A DNA stretch of 50,801 nt from an uncultured Bacilli bacterium (GCA_944332715.1 CALVKN010000006.1:1-50801); one strand, 5' to 3'; positions 25,328 to 32,575 are shown, counted from the stretch's first letter. A program made the numbers and translations. The notes: a model not told the origin generated them from the sequence alone.

Positions 25328-25437
25328 TTGACTTCTAATTTATTTACGATATAATTATTATAATATAGCAATAGTTCTAGGATATGAACTATTAGATGCT
25401 AAAATACTATATTCAGTTTATGAGTATAGTATTTTTT
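25328..25437 (+). ncRNA. Candidate short terminated leader RNA within the element
   Basis: TTGACT (25328-25333), 16-bp spacer, TATAAT (25350-25355); a second TATAAT follows at 25359. The transcript would begin near 25362 and fold into AATAGTTC/GAACTATT, then a terminator-like hairpin AAATACTATA/TATAGTATTT with trailing T residues. AAGGAGG follows directly but no lasting frame starts there. It could be an attenuated leader or a small RNA. The rest of the 25,235-25,945 gap has no gene I can support. Confidence 0.45.
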
Positions 25438-25560
25438 TGTAAGGAGGAATTGTTATCTAAAATTATATAAACAAAAAGTATGTACCAAGAAATTATAAAA
25501 AAATAAATAATTAAGGTACCTAAAAAAGCTAGTTTATGTGTGAAAAGAGGTTCATAATTA

Positions 25561-25670
25561 GCAATTTTGTTAATCCAAAAGTATGTCATTTGTATAACCA
25601 TTTGTGTGTCTAACTGCTATTTTTGATACAAAATTTGCTATTTTTAGTTAACCCAATAGTATGACATTTA
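25561..25670 (+). repeat. Pair of imperfect direct repeats near the recombinase gene
   Basis: Two copies of about 34 bases (25561-25594 and 25637-25670) share the pattern GC-A/T-ATTTTT-GTTAA-CCAA-AGTATG-CATTT. A shorter partial copy (AAAAGTATGTACC) lies at 25474-25486. They may be accessory recombinase or regulator sites. Confidence 0.5.
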
Positions 25671-25702
25671 TTTTAATGTATGACAAAGTAGTCTTTCACA
25701 AT

Positions 25703-25750
25703 CCCTTTAAAATAGGGCTAAACTCCCCACTGGGAAGTTGTTTGTCAGCC
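25703..25750 (+). other. GC-richer structured stretch in the element
   Basis: CCCT/AGGG, then GGCT...AGCC enclosing AACTCCCC/GGGAAGTT with one mismatch. It stands out from the AT-rich surroundings and looks like a folded RNA or a protein-binding site upstream of the recombinase genes. No known family recognised. Confidence 0.35.
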
Positions 25751-25945
25751 ATCGTTATCCTGCTAAAAATAAACACACGGAATATTTAGAAAATTAGAGA
25801 ATTAAAGTCATAAGTTATGTACCCAATTTTATATAAAAACAATAAAAAAATTTATTAAGGAGGAGTGATTTATAAGATGTAAAAGTAATATAAATTTAAG
25901 TTTTAGGAATATATTTAAGTATGAAACCAAAAGGGGTAGGTTGGT

Positions 25946-26131
25946 ATGATAATAACTGAAACTTTTAAAAATGGTGGTAAAGATATTGGGGCTTTATTAC
26001 AAGAATATGTATGTTTAATACTTAAATATAAAGATGAAAATAATAAAATAAATGACACAAATGATGGTAAGAGAGTTATAATGGAATCGGCAAACAAGAT
26101 GCTATGCAAAAGAAAGGAGAATAATGTATAG
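25946..26131 (+). CDS. Small protein coupled to the serine recombinase
   Basis: A 61-aa protein (MIITETFKNGGKDIGALLQEYVCLILKYK...) with a basic C-terminus. It starts after AAAGGGG and overlaps the recombinase start by 8 bases, so translation is coupled. Short proteins of this kind often precede large serine recombinases in Bacillota elements; a directionality factor or regulator is possible, but the sequence does not show it. Confidence 0.55.
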   Translation: MIITETFKNGGKDIGALLQEYVCLILKYKDENNKINDTNDGKRVIMESANKMLCKRKENNV

Positions 26132-27698
26132 CACAGTAAAACCACCATCATTTTATAATGTAGGAATATACATAAGATTATCGCAAGAAGATGAGGACAA
26201 GGCACATAAAAGAGAGTCTGAAAGCGAAAGTGTATTAAATCAAAGAAGTTTACTTATGAACTTTTTGAGGGATAATGGATTTGTTTTAACTGATGAGTAT
26301 GTTGATGATGGATATTCAGGTACTAACTTTGATAGACCAGCATTTAAAAGATTACTTGAAGACATAGAAAATGGAAAAATAAATTGCGTTATAACTAAAG
26401 ACTTATCAAGATTAGGTAGAGATTATATCAAGTGCGGTTATTATATAGAACAATATTTTCCATTAAAAAAAGTTAGATATATTTCTATACTAGATAATGT
26501 AGATACTTTTCTAGATTCTGCAAATAATGATATAGCACCTTTCAAAGCATTATTTAATGATATGACTAGTAAAGATACATCAAAGAAAATAAAATCAATA
26601 TTAAGAGATAAAAAAGTGAAAGGTAAGTTTATAGGTAGTAAACCAAGTTTTGGGTACATAAGAGATCCATTTGATAAAGGCCATCTAATACCAAATCCCG
26701 ATACAGCATGGATAGTAAAAAGAATATTTAACGAAGTATCAAGAGGAGACAAAATATCAGATATAATTGAAAGATTAAATAATGAAAATATTCCAACGCC
26801 AAGTGCATACAAACAAATAAAAAAATCAAAAAGACAAATAAATGGATACATCTGGACTTGTAGTACGATTAATAAAATATTAAAAAATAGGATGTATACT
26901 GGTGATATGATTCAAAATGTTCAGACTAAATTAAACTATAAATCACAAAAGAGAATATGTCTTTCTAGTGAGTATTGGATAATTGTAGAAAATACCCACG
27001 AACCATTAGTAGATAGAGCAGTATTTAATCAAATACAAACAAGTGCTAACAGAACTAGAACAGTAAAATTAAACCGTCCACAGAGGCTATTAGAGGGTTT
27101 ACTTTATTGCAAAGAGTGTGGCAATAAGTTAACGGTTAGTTATAGAGAAAAACGCAATTACTGGTCTATAAATTGCAACAAATATTCTAGAAGTCCAAGA
27201 CAAAGATTATGTGAACCACACTTTTCAGAATATAATAGTTTTGAAAAAATAATTTTAAATCAAATCAAAAAAACTTGTAAAAAGTATATAGATAAAGTTG
27301 ATATTGATAGTTTAGTATCTAATGTAAAAAGTGAGAAGGATAACAAGGAAAATTTAATTATAGAAAAACAAAAACTAGAAAATAATATCAAAGAACTACA
27401 ACTAAAAATAGATGCTTTATATGAAGATAAATATAATGGGATAATCTCAGTTGATACTTATACAAGATTATCTTCTAACACAGAAAATCTAATAAGGACA
27501 TATAATTCTAGAATAAAAGAATTAGAAAATTCTATTAATGAAGTTCCTAAAAAACATAATGATGAAGAAATAAAACAAAAAATAAAAGAATTAATTAGTA
27601 TGAAAAAACCTACTAGAGAATTATTGTTTATACTAGTAGATAAAATAATTGTTGATAAAAACAAAAATGTAGAAATAATATATAGTTTTAATAAATAA
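26124..27698 (+). CDS. Large serine recombinase (TndX/TnpX-type integrase)
   Basis: A 524-aa large serine recombinase. The resolvase domain contains the catalytic Ser20 (GIYIRLSQEDED) with DGYSGTNFDRPAFKRLL and TKDLSRLGRDYIKCGYYIEQYF. A recombinase domain (GSKPSFGYIRDP...NRMYTGDM) and a zinc-ribbon (LLYCKECGNKL...CNKYSRSPRQRLC) follow, then a long coiled coil (about 410-480). It should integrate and excise the element at GGTG. The gene ends 40 bases from the right end, the usual position for such enzymes. It looks intact. Confidence 0.95.
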   Translation: MYSTVKPPSFYNVGIYIRLSQEDEDKAHKRESESESVLNQRSLLMNFLRDNGFVLTDEYVDDGYSGTNFDRPAFKRLLEDIENGKINCVITKDLSRLGRDYIKCGYYIEQYFPLKKVRYISILDNVDTFLDSANNDIAPFKALFNDMTSKDTSKKIKSILRDKKVKGKFIGSKPSFGYIRDPFDKGHLIPNPDTAWIVKRIFNEVSRGDKISDIIERLNNENIPTPSAYKQIKKSKRQINGYIWTCSTINKILKNRMYTGDMIQNVQTKLNYKSQKRICLSSEYWIIVENTHEPLVDRAVFNQIQTSANRTRTVKLNRPQRLLEGLLYCKECGNKLTVSYREKRNYWSINCNKYSRSPRQRLCEPHFSEYNSFEKIILNQIKKTCKKYIDKVDIDSLVSNVKSEKDNKENLIIEKQKLENNIKELQLKIDALYEDKYNGIISVDTYTRLSSNTENLIRTYNSRIKELENSINEVPKKHNDEEIKQKIKELISMKKPTRELLFILVDKIIVDKNKNVEIIYSFNK

Positions 27699-27716
27699 AA
27701 GATTAGTTAATACCTA

Positions 27717-27741
27717 CCTACATTCTTCGACTTCGGGGGTG
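27717..27741 (+). other. attR of the serine-recombinase element
   Basis: Arm CCTACATTCTT (27717-27727), ten bases, core GGTG (27738-27741), then the amidase frame resumes (gat gga gca gaa). With attL this rebuilds an attP whose dyad centre is the first GG of the core; inner TTCG/CGAA are also symmetric. Confidence 0.75.
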
Positions 27742-28814
27742 GAGATGGAGCAGAAGTAATTTATGCTTTACGTAATACTGATACATTTTCATCAAAAATT
27801 GCTAAGGAATTAGAAACTGCTGGTCAAAATGTAAGAAAATATTATCAAAGAAGATTACCTAGTAATCCAGCGAAAGATTATTACTATATAATGCGAGATA
27901 CTCCAAATAATGAAACAGTAATTGTTGAATATGGATTTGCTGATTCAACTGGTGATGATGTAAGTCAATTAAAAAATAATTGGGAAGATTTAGCAGAGGC
28001 AGTAACTAAGGCAATTGTGGAATATGCTGGAGGAACTTATCAAGCACCTGCAGGTTCAAATTATTACACAGTCCAAAGTGGTGATAGCTTGTGGAGTATT
28101 TCTAAAAAGTTTGGTATAAGTGTAGATGAGTTAAAACAAGCAAATAATTTGACAAATAATTTATTAAGTATTGGTCAAAATTTATATATTCCAAATAAAG
28201 AAACAGATGTTACTATATCAGAATATGTTGTTAGTAAGGGAGATACTTTGTATGGAATTGCTCAAAAATTTGGAACTACTGTTGATAACTTAAAATCTAT
28301 TAACAATTTAACAACAGATTCACTTGCTATTGGTCAAATATTAAAAATTCCAAGTGAAGAAGAAAGTAGTACAAATACATATACAGTAAAAAGTGGAGAT
28401 ACTCTTTATGGAATAGCCAGTAAATATAACACAACTGTAGATGAATTAAAAAGTTTAAATAACTTAACAAGTAATACATTAAGTATTGGTCAAACTTTAA
28501 AAATACCAAATGGAACAACTAGTAATAATACTTCTACTTATACTGTAGTAAAAGGTGATACCCTTTATGGAATAGCAAATAAATACAATACAACAGTAGA
28601 TGAACTTAAGAGTTTAAATGATTTAACAAGTAATACTTTAAGTATTGGAGAAGTTTTAAAAGTTCCTAGTAGTAATATAACTTATACAGTAAAAAGTGGA
28701 GATACACTATATAGTATTGCTAGAGAATTTGGAACTACGGTATCTGCAATAACAGATTTAAATAACTTGGAAACAACGGTTCTTTCAATAGGTCAAAAAT
28801 TGTTATTACCATAG
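27741..28814 (+). pseudogene. 3' fragment of LysM-type amidase (catalytic end plus five LysM repeats)
   Basis: In frame from the GGTG core: GDGAEVIYALRNTDTFSSKIAKEL, then the catalytic Glu in TVIVEYGFADS, and from about 28060 five LysM domains that bind glycan chains. This is the rest of the amidase begun at 18585. Joined to it, the product would be about 447 aa. An internal ATG at 27891 could give a LysM-only product, but no ribosome site supports it. The frame is undamaged, suggesting recent insertion or regular excision. Confidence 0.9.
28062..28811 (+). repeat. Five tandem LysM-coding repeats
   Basis: Each unit of about 43 aa has the pattern YTV-x2-GDTLYGIA-x-K(Y/F)-x-TTVDELKSLNNL-x5-LSIGQ-x-L-IP. 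Units 3 and 4 (about 28376-28511 and 28541-28671) are nearly identical in DNA as well, pointing to recent duplication. Linkers are Ser/Thr/Asn-rich. Confidence 0.9.
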
Positions 28815-28970
28815 AAAAAAGCAAGCGATTATTTTAAAACTTTATATTTAAATTATTTGTTTAATTTTATACTATTATAAATTAAAGGAATTAATATAAC
28901 TGTTGATAAAAGTGTAAATACATCTTTTGTGTTATTAGAAAATATGGAATTATTATAAGTTATATTATAT

Positions 28971-29015
28971 AAACAACAATTAAAGATATTATAGTAGATA
29001 CTTTAATTGTTGTTT
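28971..29015. repeat. Perfect 15-bp inverted repeat between amidase tail and fic
   Basis: AAACAACAATTAAAG and CTTTAATTGTTGTTT with a 15-nt loop. It may end transcription from the amidase side, although the T tract is short. The rest of 28815-29100 is AT-rich without a supportable gene. Confidence 0.6.
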
Positions 29016-29103
29016 ATCATTTTATAAAAAAGCAGACAATTAATTAGGCGTAAATTTATAATTTTGTATTTGTTAATATTAAAAATAATTTTAAAAGCAA
29101 ATA

Positions 29104-29154
29104 TACCGATAACGGAATGAATATGTTGACAAATGCTACCGATATCGGTATAAT
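29104..29154 (+). promoter_or_regulatory. fic promoter with palindromic operator
   Basis: TTGACA (29126-29131), 17-bp spacer, TATAAT (29149-29154): consensus. The perfect 14-bp palindrome TACCGATATCGGTA (29137-29150) fills the spacer and touches the -10 box. An imperfect copy, TACCGATAACGGAA, lies at 29104-29117 upstream of the -35. A bound repressor would block RNA polymerase. Confidence 0.85.
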
Positions 29155-29173
29155 TGTTGCAGAGGTGAAAAAA

Positions 29174-30100
29174 ATGGAATTTATGACTACAAAAGAAGCC
29201 GCTGAAAAATGGAATATTAGTGAGAGAAGAATAAGACAATTATTAGAAGACGGGAGAGTTGAAGGTGCTGTTAAAGTGGGAAACAACTGGAATATTCCTG
29301 TTGATGCTAATAAACCTGTTGATAAAAGAGTAATCAAATTAAATGATAATAAATTTATTATTGATTTAGATGATAATTATTTTGATGAAGTAGATACTTT
29401 AAAAAAAGAATTAGATAGCAAAAGACCAATACCTAAAGAAACTTTGAAATCTTTAAAAGAATCCATTAACTTAGAATGGACTTATAATAGTAATGGGATT
29501 GAAGGCAATACTTTAACATTAAAGGAAACACAAGTAGTTTTAGAAGGAATAACTGTTGGTGGAAAATCTATTAAAGAGCATTTGGAAGCAATTAATCATG
29601 ATAAAGCAATTTGGTTTTTGAATGATTTAGTTAAAGATAATGAACCAATTAGTGAATGGAATATAAAGAGTATTCATCAATTAATTTTAAAAGATATTGA
29701 TAATGAACATGCTGGAAGATATAGAAAAGAAAATGTAACCATTAAAGGTGCAACGCATATTCCTCCAGACTATATTAAGCTTCCTGAATTGATGGAAAAA
29801 TTGATATTAACTTATAAGACTTGGAATAAATATCATCCAATAATTAGAGCGGCATTATTGCATGGAGAATTAGTTAAAATTCATCCATTTGTAGATGGTA
29901 ATGGTAGAACATCAAGATTACTTATGAATTTAGATTTAATGAATAGTGGATATAATCCTGTAATTATTAAGAAAGAATCAAGATTAAAATATTATGAAGC
30001 ATTAGATAAAGCACATACAACTGGTAATTATACAGATTTTGTTAAATTGGTTACTAAATTAGAAGTTGAGATGTTAAAGAAATATTTAAATTTATTATAG
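29174..30100 (+). CDS. Fic-domain AMPylase-type protein with N-terminal helix-turn-helix
   Basis: A 308-aa protein. Residues 1-45 (MEFMTTKEAAEKWNISERRIRQLLEDGRVEGAVKVGNNWNIP) form an excisionase/MerR-like helix-turn-helix. The Fic core has HPFVDGNGRTSR (237-248) with catalytic His237. An N-terminal inhibitory helix S106-NGI-E110-G111 matches (S/T)xxxE(G/N), so the enzyme is self-inhibited. It would transfer AMP, or another phosphate-linked group, to Ser/Thr/Tyr of unknown targets. The start at ATG 29174 follows AGAGGTG; the earlier ATG at 29117 is upstream of the promoter. The HTH plus the operator in its own promoter suggest autoregulation. Confidence 0.92.
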   Translation: MEFMTTKEAAEKWNISERRIRQLLEDGRVEGAVKVGNNWNIPVDANKPVDKRVIKLNDNKFIIDLDDNYFDEVDTLKKELDSKRPIPKETLKSLKESINLEWTYNSNGIEGNTLTLKETQVVLEGITVGGKSIKEHLEAINHDKAIWFLNDLVKDNEPISEWNIKSIHQLILKDIDNEHAGRYRKENVTIKGATHIPPDYIKLPELMEKLILTYKTWNKYHPIIRAALLHGELVKIHPFVDGNGRTSRLLMNLDLMNSGYNPVIIKKESRLKYYEALDKAHTTGNYTDFVKLVTKLEVEMLKKYLNLL

Positions 30101-30109
30101 GAATCATCA

Positions 30110-30247
30110 ATGAGAGCAGAAACTAGAACTATTGTTAATAATTATTATAGTAAAGAAGAAATAATTTTTTTTAAGAAGTTTGCAAAAATAATTGATAAAG
30201 AATACATGAATAAAGAAAAACAAAGGTTAATATGGGAATTTGATTAA
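30110..30247 (+). CDS. 45-aa small ORF after fic
   Basis: ATG 9 bases after the fic stop, encoding a basic peptide (MRAETRTIVNNYYSKEEII...KQRLIWEFD). A weak ribosome site (TAGGAAT) precedes it. It may be a small accessory protein or a remnant of a longer gene. No family recognised. Confidence 0.4.
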   Translation: MRAETRTIVNNYYSKEEIIFFKKFAKIIDKEYMNKEKQRLIWEFD

Positions 30248-30282
30248 AAAATTGAAATGAAGTAAGAAAGTGGTATAAAGGT

Positions 30283-30960
30283 ATGAATTTATTAAATATT
30301 AATGAAGAAGCTCCCAAAGTATTTTATATTTTTATTGGACAAGGAAAAAATTCATATAGTCAGATTAATTTTCATAACTATAAATTAAATAAAATCATTG
30401 TATCCAGTGGTTTTAGAAATCTTACAGCAGAACCAGATAAAATAGAAGACTTTATCTGTGGAAATATTGTTTATGCTCCATTTATTCCTAATAAAACAAC
30501 TTTTAGTAGTCCATCATCTCATAGTATGACTGTTGCTAATGGATATAATACGGAATATATATTAGAATATATAAGGGTGAGTGATTATAAAAATTATCCA
30601 TCAAGATTTTCGTGTGTTTATGCATTTGGAGATTACGATAGTTGTAAAAAAGCTAGTAAATGGTATGGGTGGAATTTAAAAAATGTAAAAAAATTTAGGC
30701 TGAAGAAAACTAATAGCGTGTTGGATTCCTGTATAAAAATAGTTAAATGTAATATGGAAATCGTAACAAGAATGTGGAATTGTGATATTTCTATTTTTGA
30801 TCATAATTCTATAAATAGAATTGCAAAAGCTTATTGGAATGGAACAGGGAGTGTTGCAACGGAACAATTGGATATAGATACAGGATTACGCACACAAAAA
30901 GTTAGTGATGTATTATATGAATATTTGATAGAGGGTATATTAGAAGAAATCGAAGAATAA
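30283..30960 (+). CDS. Unknown protein, possibly ADP-ribosyltransferase-like (DUF2441-like)
   Basis: A 225-aa soluble protein. The central part, EYIRVSDYKNYPSRFSCVYAFGDYDSCKKASKWYGWNLKNVKKFRLKK, resembles the 'PSRF...yaF...A..W' pattern of DUF2441-type proteins, which are proposed to have an ART-like fold. An N-terminal strand YIFIGQGKNSYSQINFHNY would fit the first core strand. This is a weak fold-level guess; otherwise unknown. It starts at ATG with a poor ribosome site (AAGGT), ends at TAA, and only 28 bases separate it from the displaced amidase tail. It may belong with fic to a second, older insertion. Confidence 0.5.
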   Translation: MNLLNINEEAPKVFYIFIGQGKNSYSQINFHNYKLNKIIVSSGFRNLTAEPDKIEDFICGNIVYAPFIPNKTTFSSPSSHSMTVANGYNTEYILEYIRVSDYKNYPSRFSCVYAFGDYDSCKKASKWYGWNLKNVKKFRLKKTNSVLDSCIKIVKCNMEIVTRMWNCDISIFDHNSINRIAKAYWNGTGSVATEQLDIDTGLRTQKVSDVLYEYLIEGILEEIEE

Positions 30961-30988
30961 TAAATTAACTACACAATGACCATCGGCA

Positions 30989-31147
30989 GGTGAAGATGGA
31001 GCAGAAGTAATTTATGCTTTACGTAATACCGATACATTTTCATCTAAAATTGCTAGAGAATTTGGAACTACTGTATCTGCCATAACAGATTTAAATAATT
31101 TGGAAACAACGGTGTTATCAGTAGGGCAAAAATTATTGTTGCCATAA
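30989..31147 (+). pseudogene. Displaced, internally deleted second amidase tail
   Basis: Starting at GGTG (30989-30992), the frame reads GEDGAEVIYALRNTDTFSSKIA and then jumps to REFGTTVSAITDLNNLETTVLSVGQKLLLP, the last LysM. It matches 27742-27803 and then 28721-28814, lacking about 0.9 kb between; the join lies at the shared ATTGCTA. The two tails differ at a few third positions in the first block and at roughly a dozen in the last, mostly silent, so this is an old homologue rather than a fresh copy. Bases left of GGTG (CATCGGCA) match neither amidase nor the element ends. Confidence 0.85.
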
Positions 31148-31150
31148 AAA

Positions 31151-31182
31151 AAGTAAGTTTAAATTATTTTTTAGACTTACTT
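31151..31182. terminator. Bidirectional terminator
   Basis: AAGTAAGTTTAAA pairs with TTTAGACTTACTT (one T-G pair), with A and T tracts on both sides. The minus-strand membrane gene ends in it. Confidence 0.85.
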
Positions 31183-31913
31183 TTTTTCTTTTGCTTTTCA
31201 ATAGTTTTTTTGATCTTTTCTTTTTTAACCTTAGTATTAATTTCTTCAATGGCTTTTTTAGCTTTTTCTTGTTGCTCCTTAATTATTTTAGACATATTTG
31301 GAAACGCTTTTACAATACGGTCATACATAAATAAATTATTATGAATAAATTTGTGAATAGCTTTTTTAATTTCTTCAGTTGAGTCTTTAGTTACATTACG
31401 TGTAACTGTTTTTAAATTAAATACTACATTACTAGATATTAATATATCTATAATAAATAAACTCATTAGAATAATAACAATTATTGTTAATGTATGAGAA
31501 TTAATTAAACTAATTAAATCTAATAACCATGGGTTAACATATTTTACTACAATTACCCCAATTATACCAAAGGGAATCATTGTTTCTAAACATATTCTGC
31601 CATTGATATTGTATTTCATATTTGTATAGTCCCACCATCTTAGTTTAAATATTTTTTCCATTATCCAACTTGTGAAGTATTCAAGTATTGAACACACTAT
31701 TATAGATAAACCAAATAAAACTAAAATGTTATCTGCATAATCCGATAATAAAAGGATTAAAAGTAAGCATCCAACACCATAAATAGGGCAGTAAGGGCCA
31801 ATTAAAAAACCACGGTTGACTATTTTTTTTAGTTCAAAATAAGAAAATACTATTTCTAGTAGCCAACCAATTATAGAATATATAATAAACAATAAAAAAT
31901 AAGTATAGAACAT
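31164..31913 (-). CDS. Putative ABC-transporter type IV (CmpB-like) membrane protein
   Basis: A 249-aa membrane protein with about five helices in the first 170 residues: FLLFIIYSIIGWLLEIVFSYF, then RGFLIGPYCPIYGVGCLLLILLL, which is the signature of the putative ABC-transporter type IV family (PF06541). ILEYFTSWIMEKIFKLRWWDY and a basic, Lys-rich coiled C-terminus follow. Function unknown. The ATG at 31913 is chosen because a promoter (TTGCAA, 16-bp spacer, TATAAT, plus positions 31963-31936) lies just upstream and GGTGATT precedes the ATG; longer frames would start before the promoter. Confidence 0.8.
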   Translation of the reverse strand: MFYTYFLLFIIYSIIGWLLEIVFSYFELKKIVNRGFLIGPYCPIYGVGCLLLILLLSDYADNILVLFGLSIIVCSILEYFTSWIMEKIFKLRWWDYTNMKYNINGRICLETMIPFGIIGVIVVKYVNPWLLDLISLINSHTLTIIVIILMSLFIIDILISSNVVFNLKTVTRNVTKDSTEEIKKAIHKFIHNNLFMYDRIVKAFPNMSKIIKEQQEKAKKAIEEINTKVKKEKIKKTIEKQKKKSKSKK

Positions 31914-31935
31914 ATAATCACCATCTATACTTAAC

Positions 31936-31963
31936 ATTATACAAGATATTAGATTTTTTGCAA
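31936..31963 (-). promoter_or_regulatory. Promoter of the CmpB-like gene
   Basis: On the minus strand TTGCAA, 16-bp spacer, TATAAT, located just after the stop of the SleB-like gene. Confidence 0.65.
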
Positions 31964-31965
31964 GT

Positions 31966-32388
31966 TTAATGTATTTCTTCACAAACTCCCGGATCAGGAT
32001 TATAAAAACAATGGCTTTTGTATCTTCCTGCTAATTCTTGGTCATACCAGGTGGATTTACATGATGCATTACCGGATGGAGCATAAAACCATAAAGCATT
32101 AGTTGCAGGATAATAGTATTCACCGTTTAGTATTCTTTGGGCAAGTTGTTTTTCTAATGTGGTGGCACTGGCATTAAATAAAGATGAATCAGTTCCTACG
32201 AATTGATTAGGTTGATAAATAGCATCATATACACTATCAATATCTTTAAATGTAAGACAATCCGCTAGGACACGATTAACAACGACGTTACCAACCATTA
32301 ACATGCCAAGATTTCCTTCACTTAGGGCTTCAGCACGCATTATTCTAGCAAGTAGGTCTAGTTCAGTTGAGGTATAACTAATAATCAT
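31966..32388 (-). CDS. SleB-type cell-wall hydrolase
   Basis: A 140-aa Hydrolase_2 domain protein, the catalytic domain of spore-cortex-lytic and related lytic transglycosylases. It has the catalytic Glu20 in LLARIMRAEALSEG, MVGNVVVNRVL, the VYDAIYQPNQF motif and the C-terminal ALWFYAPSGNASCKSTWYDQ...HCFYNP. There is no signal peptide and no peptidoglycan-binding domain, so it is either released by other means or acts in situ. AGGTGATT precedes the ATG. Confidence 0.88.
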   Translation of the reverse strand: MIISYTSTELDLLARIMRAEALSEGNLGMLMVGNVVVNRVLADCLTFKDIDSVYDAIYQPNQFVGTDSSLFNASATTLEKQLAQRILNGEYYYPATNALWFYAPSGNASCKSTWYDQELAGRYKSHCFYNPDPGVCEEIH

Positions 32389-32462
32389 AGAAAATCACCT
32401 GTTGTATTTTATGTAAGGTATTTAAAAATTGTTAAAAAAATATGGTAAATAATAATTTAATA

Positions 32463-32471
32463 TGATATAAT
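32463..32471 (+). promoter_or_regulatory. Extended -10 promoter of tRNA-Trp
   Basis: TGATATAAT, 20 bases before the tRNA; no clear -35. Confidence 0.55.
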
Positions 32472-32491
32472 CTTAATTGGTTAACCCATTT

Positions 32492-32565
32492 AGGGGCGTG
32501 GTATAATGGTAGCATAGGAGTCTCCAAAACTTTTGATGGGAGTTCGATTCTCTCCGCCCCTGCCA
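32492..32565 (+). tRNA. tRNA-Trp (CCA)
   Basis: 74-nt tRNA. Acceptor AGGGGCG pairs with CGCCCCT, discriminator G and encoded CCA follow. Anticodon loop CTCCAAA with anticodon CCA at 32524-32526. T-arm GGGAG-TTCGATT-CTCTC. Reading only UGG is consistent with TGA as stop. The type IV secretion operon begins 200 bases downstream. Confidence 0.96.
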
Positions 32566-32575
32566 ATTAAATATT

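Larger units (their letters stand above)
18852..27741 (+). mobile_element. Serine-recombinase element (8,886 bp) carrying a LlaJI/BsuMI-like restriction-modification system
   Basis: The element lies between two copies of GGTG (18852-18855 and 27738-27741). It splits an amidase gene whose two halves join exactly in frame when one GGTG is kept (gct ggt ggt gga gat). Its ends carry inverted arms AAGAATGTAGG (18864-18874) and CCTACATTCTT (27717-27727). Cargo in order: XRE regulator, two m5C methyltransferases, McrB-like NTPase, McrC-like nuclease, a roughly 700-bp non-coding block, a small protein and a large serine recombinase close to the right end. There are no conjugation or replication genes, so it is an integrative element that moves DNA only within the cell or uses another system for transfer. 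Confidence 0.88.

Noticed and set aside
25703-25750. Group II intron remnant
   Set aside because: No domain V-like hairpin or reverse transcriptase fragment was found. The fold is too short.
28376-28671. Non-coding tandem DNA repeat
   Set aside because: The similarity follows LysM protein units in a continuous reading frame.
27891-28814. Independent LysM protein gene starting at 27891
   Set aside because: There is no ribosome site at that ATG, and the frame continues upstream without a break into amidase sequence up to the element junction, so it is the 3' part of a split gene.
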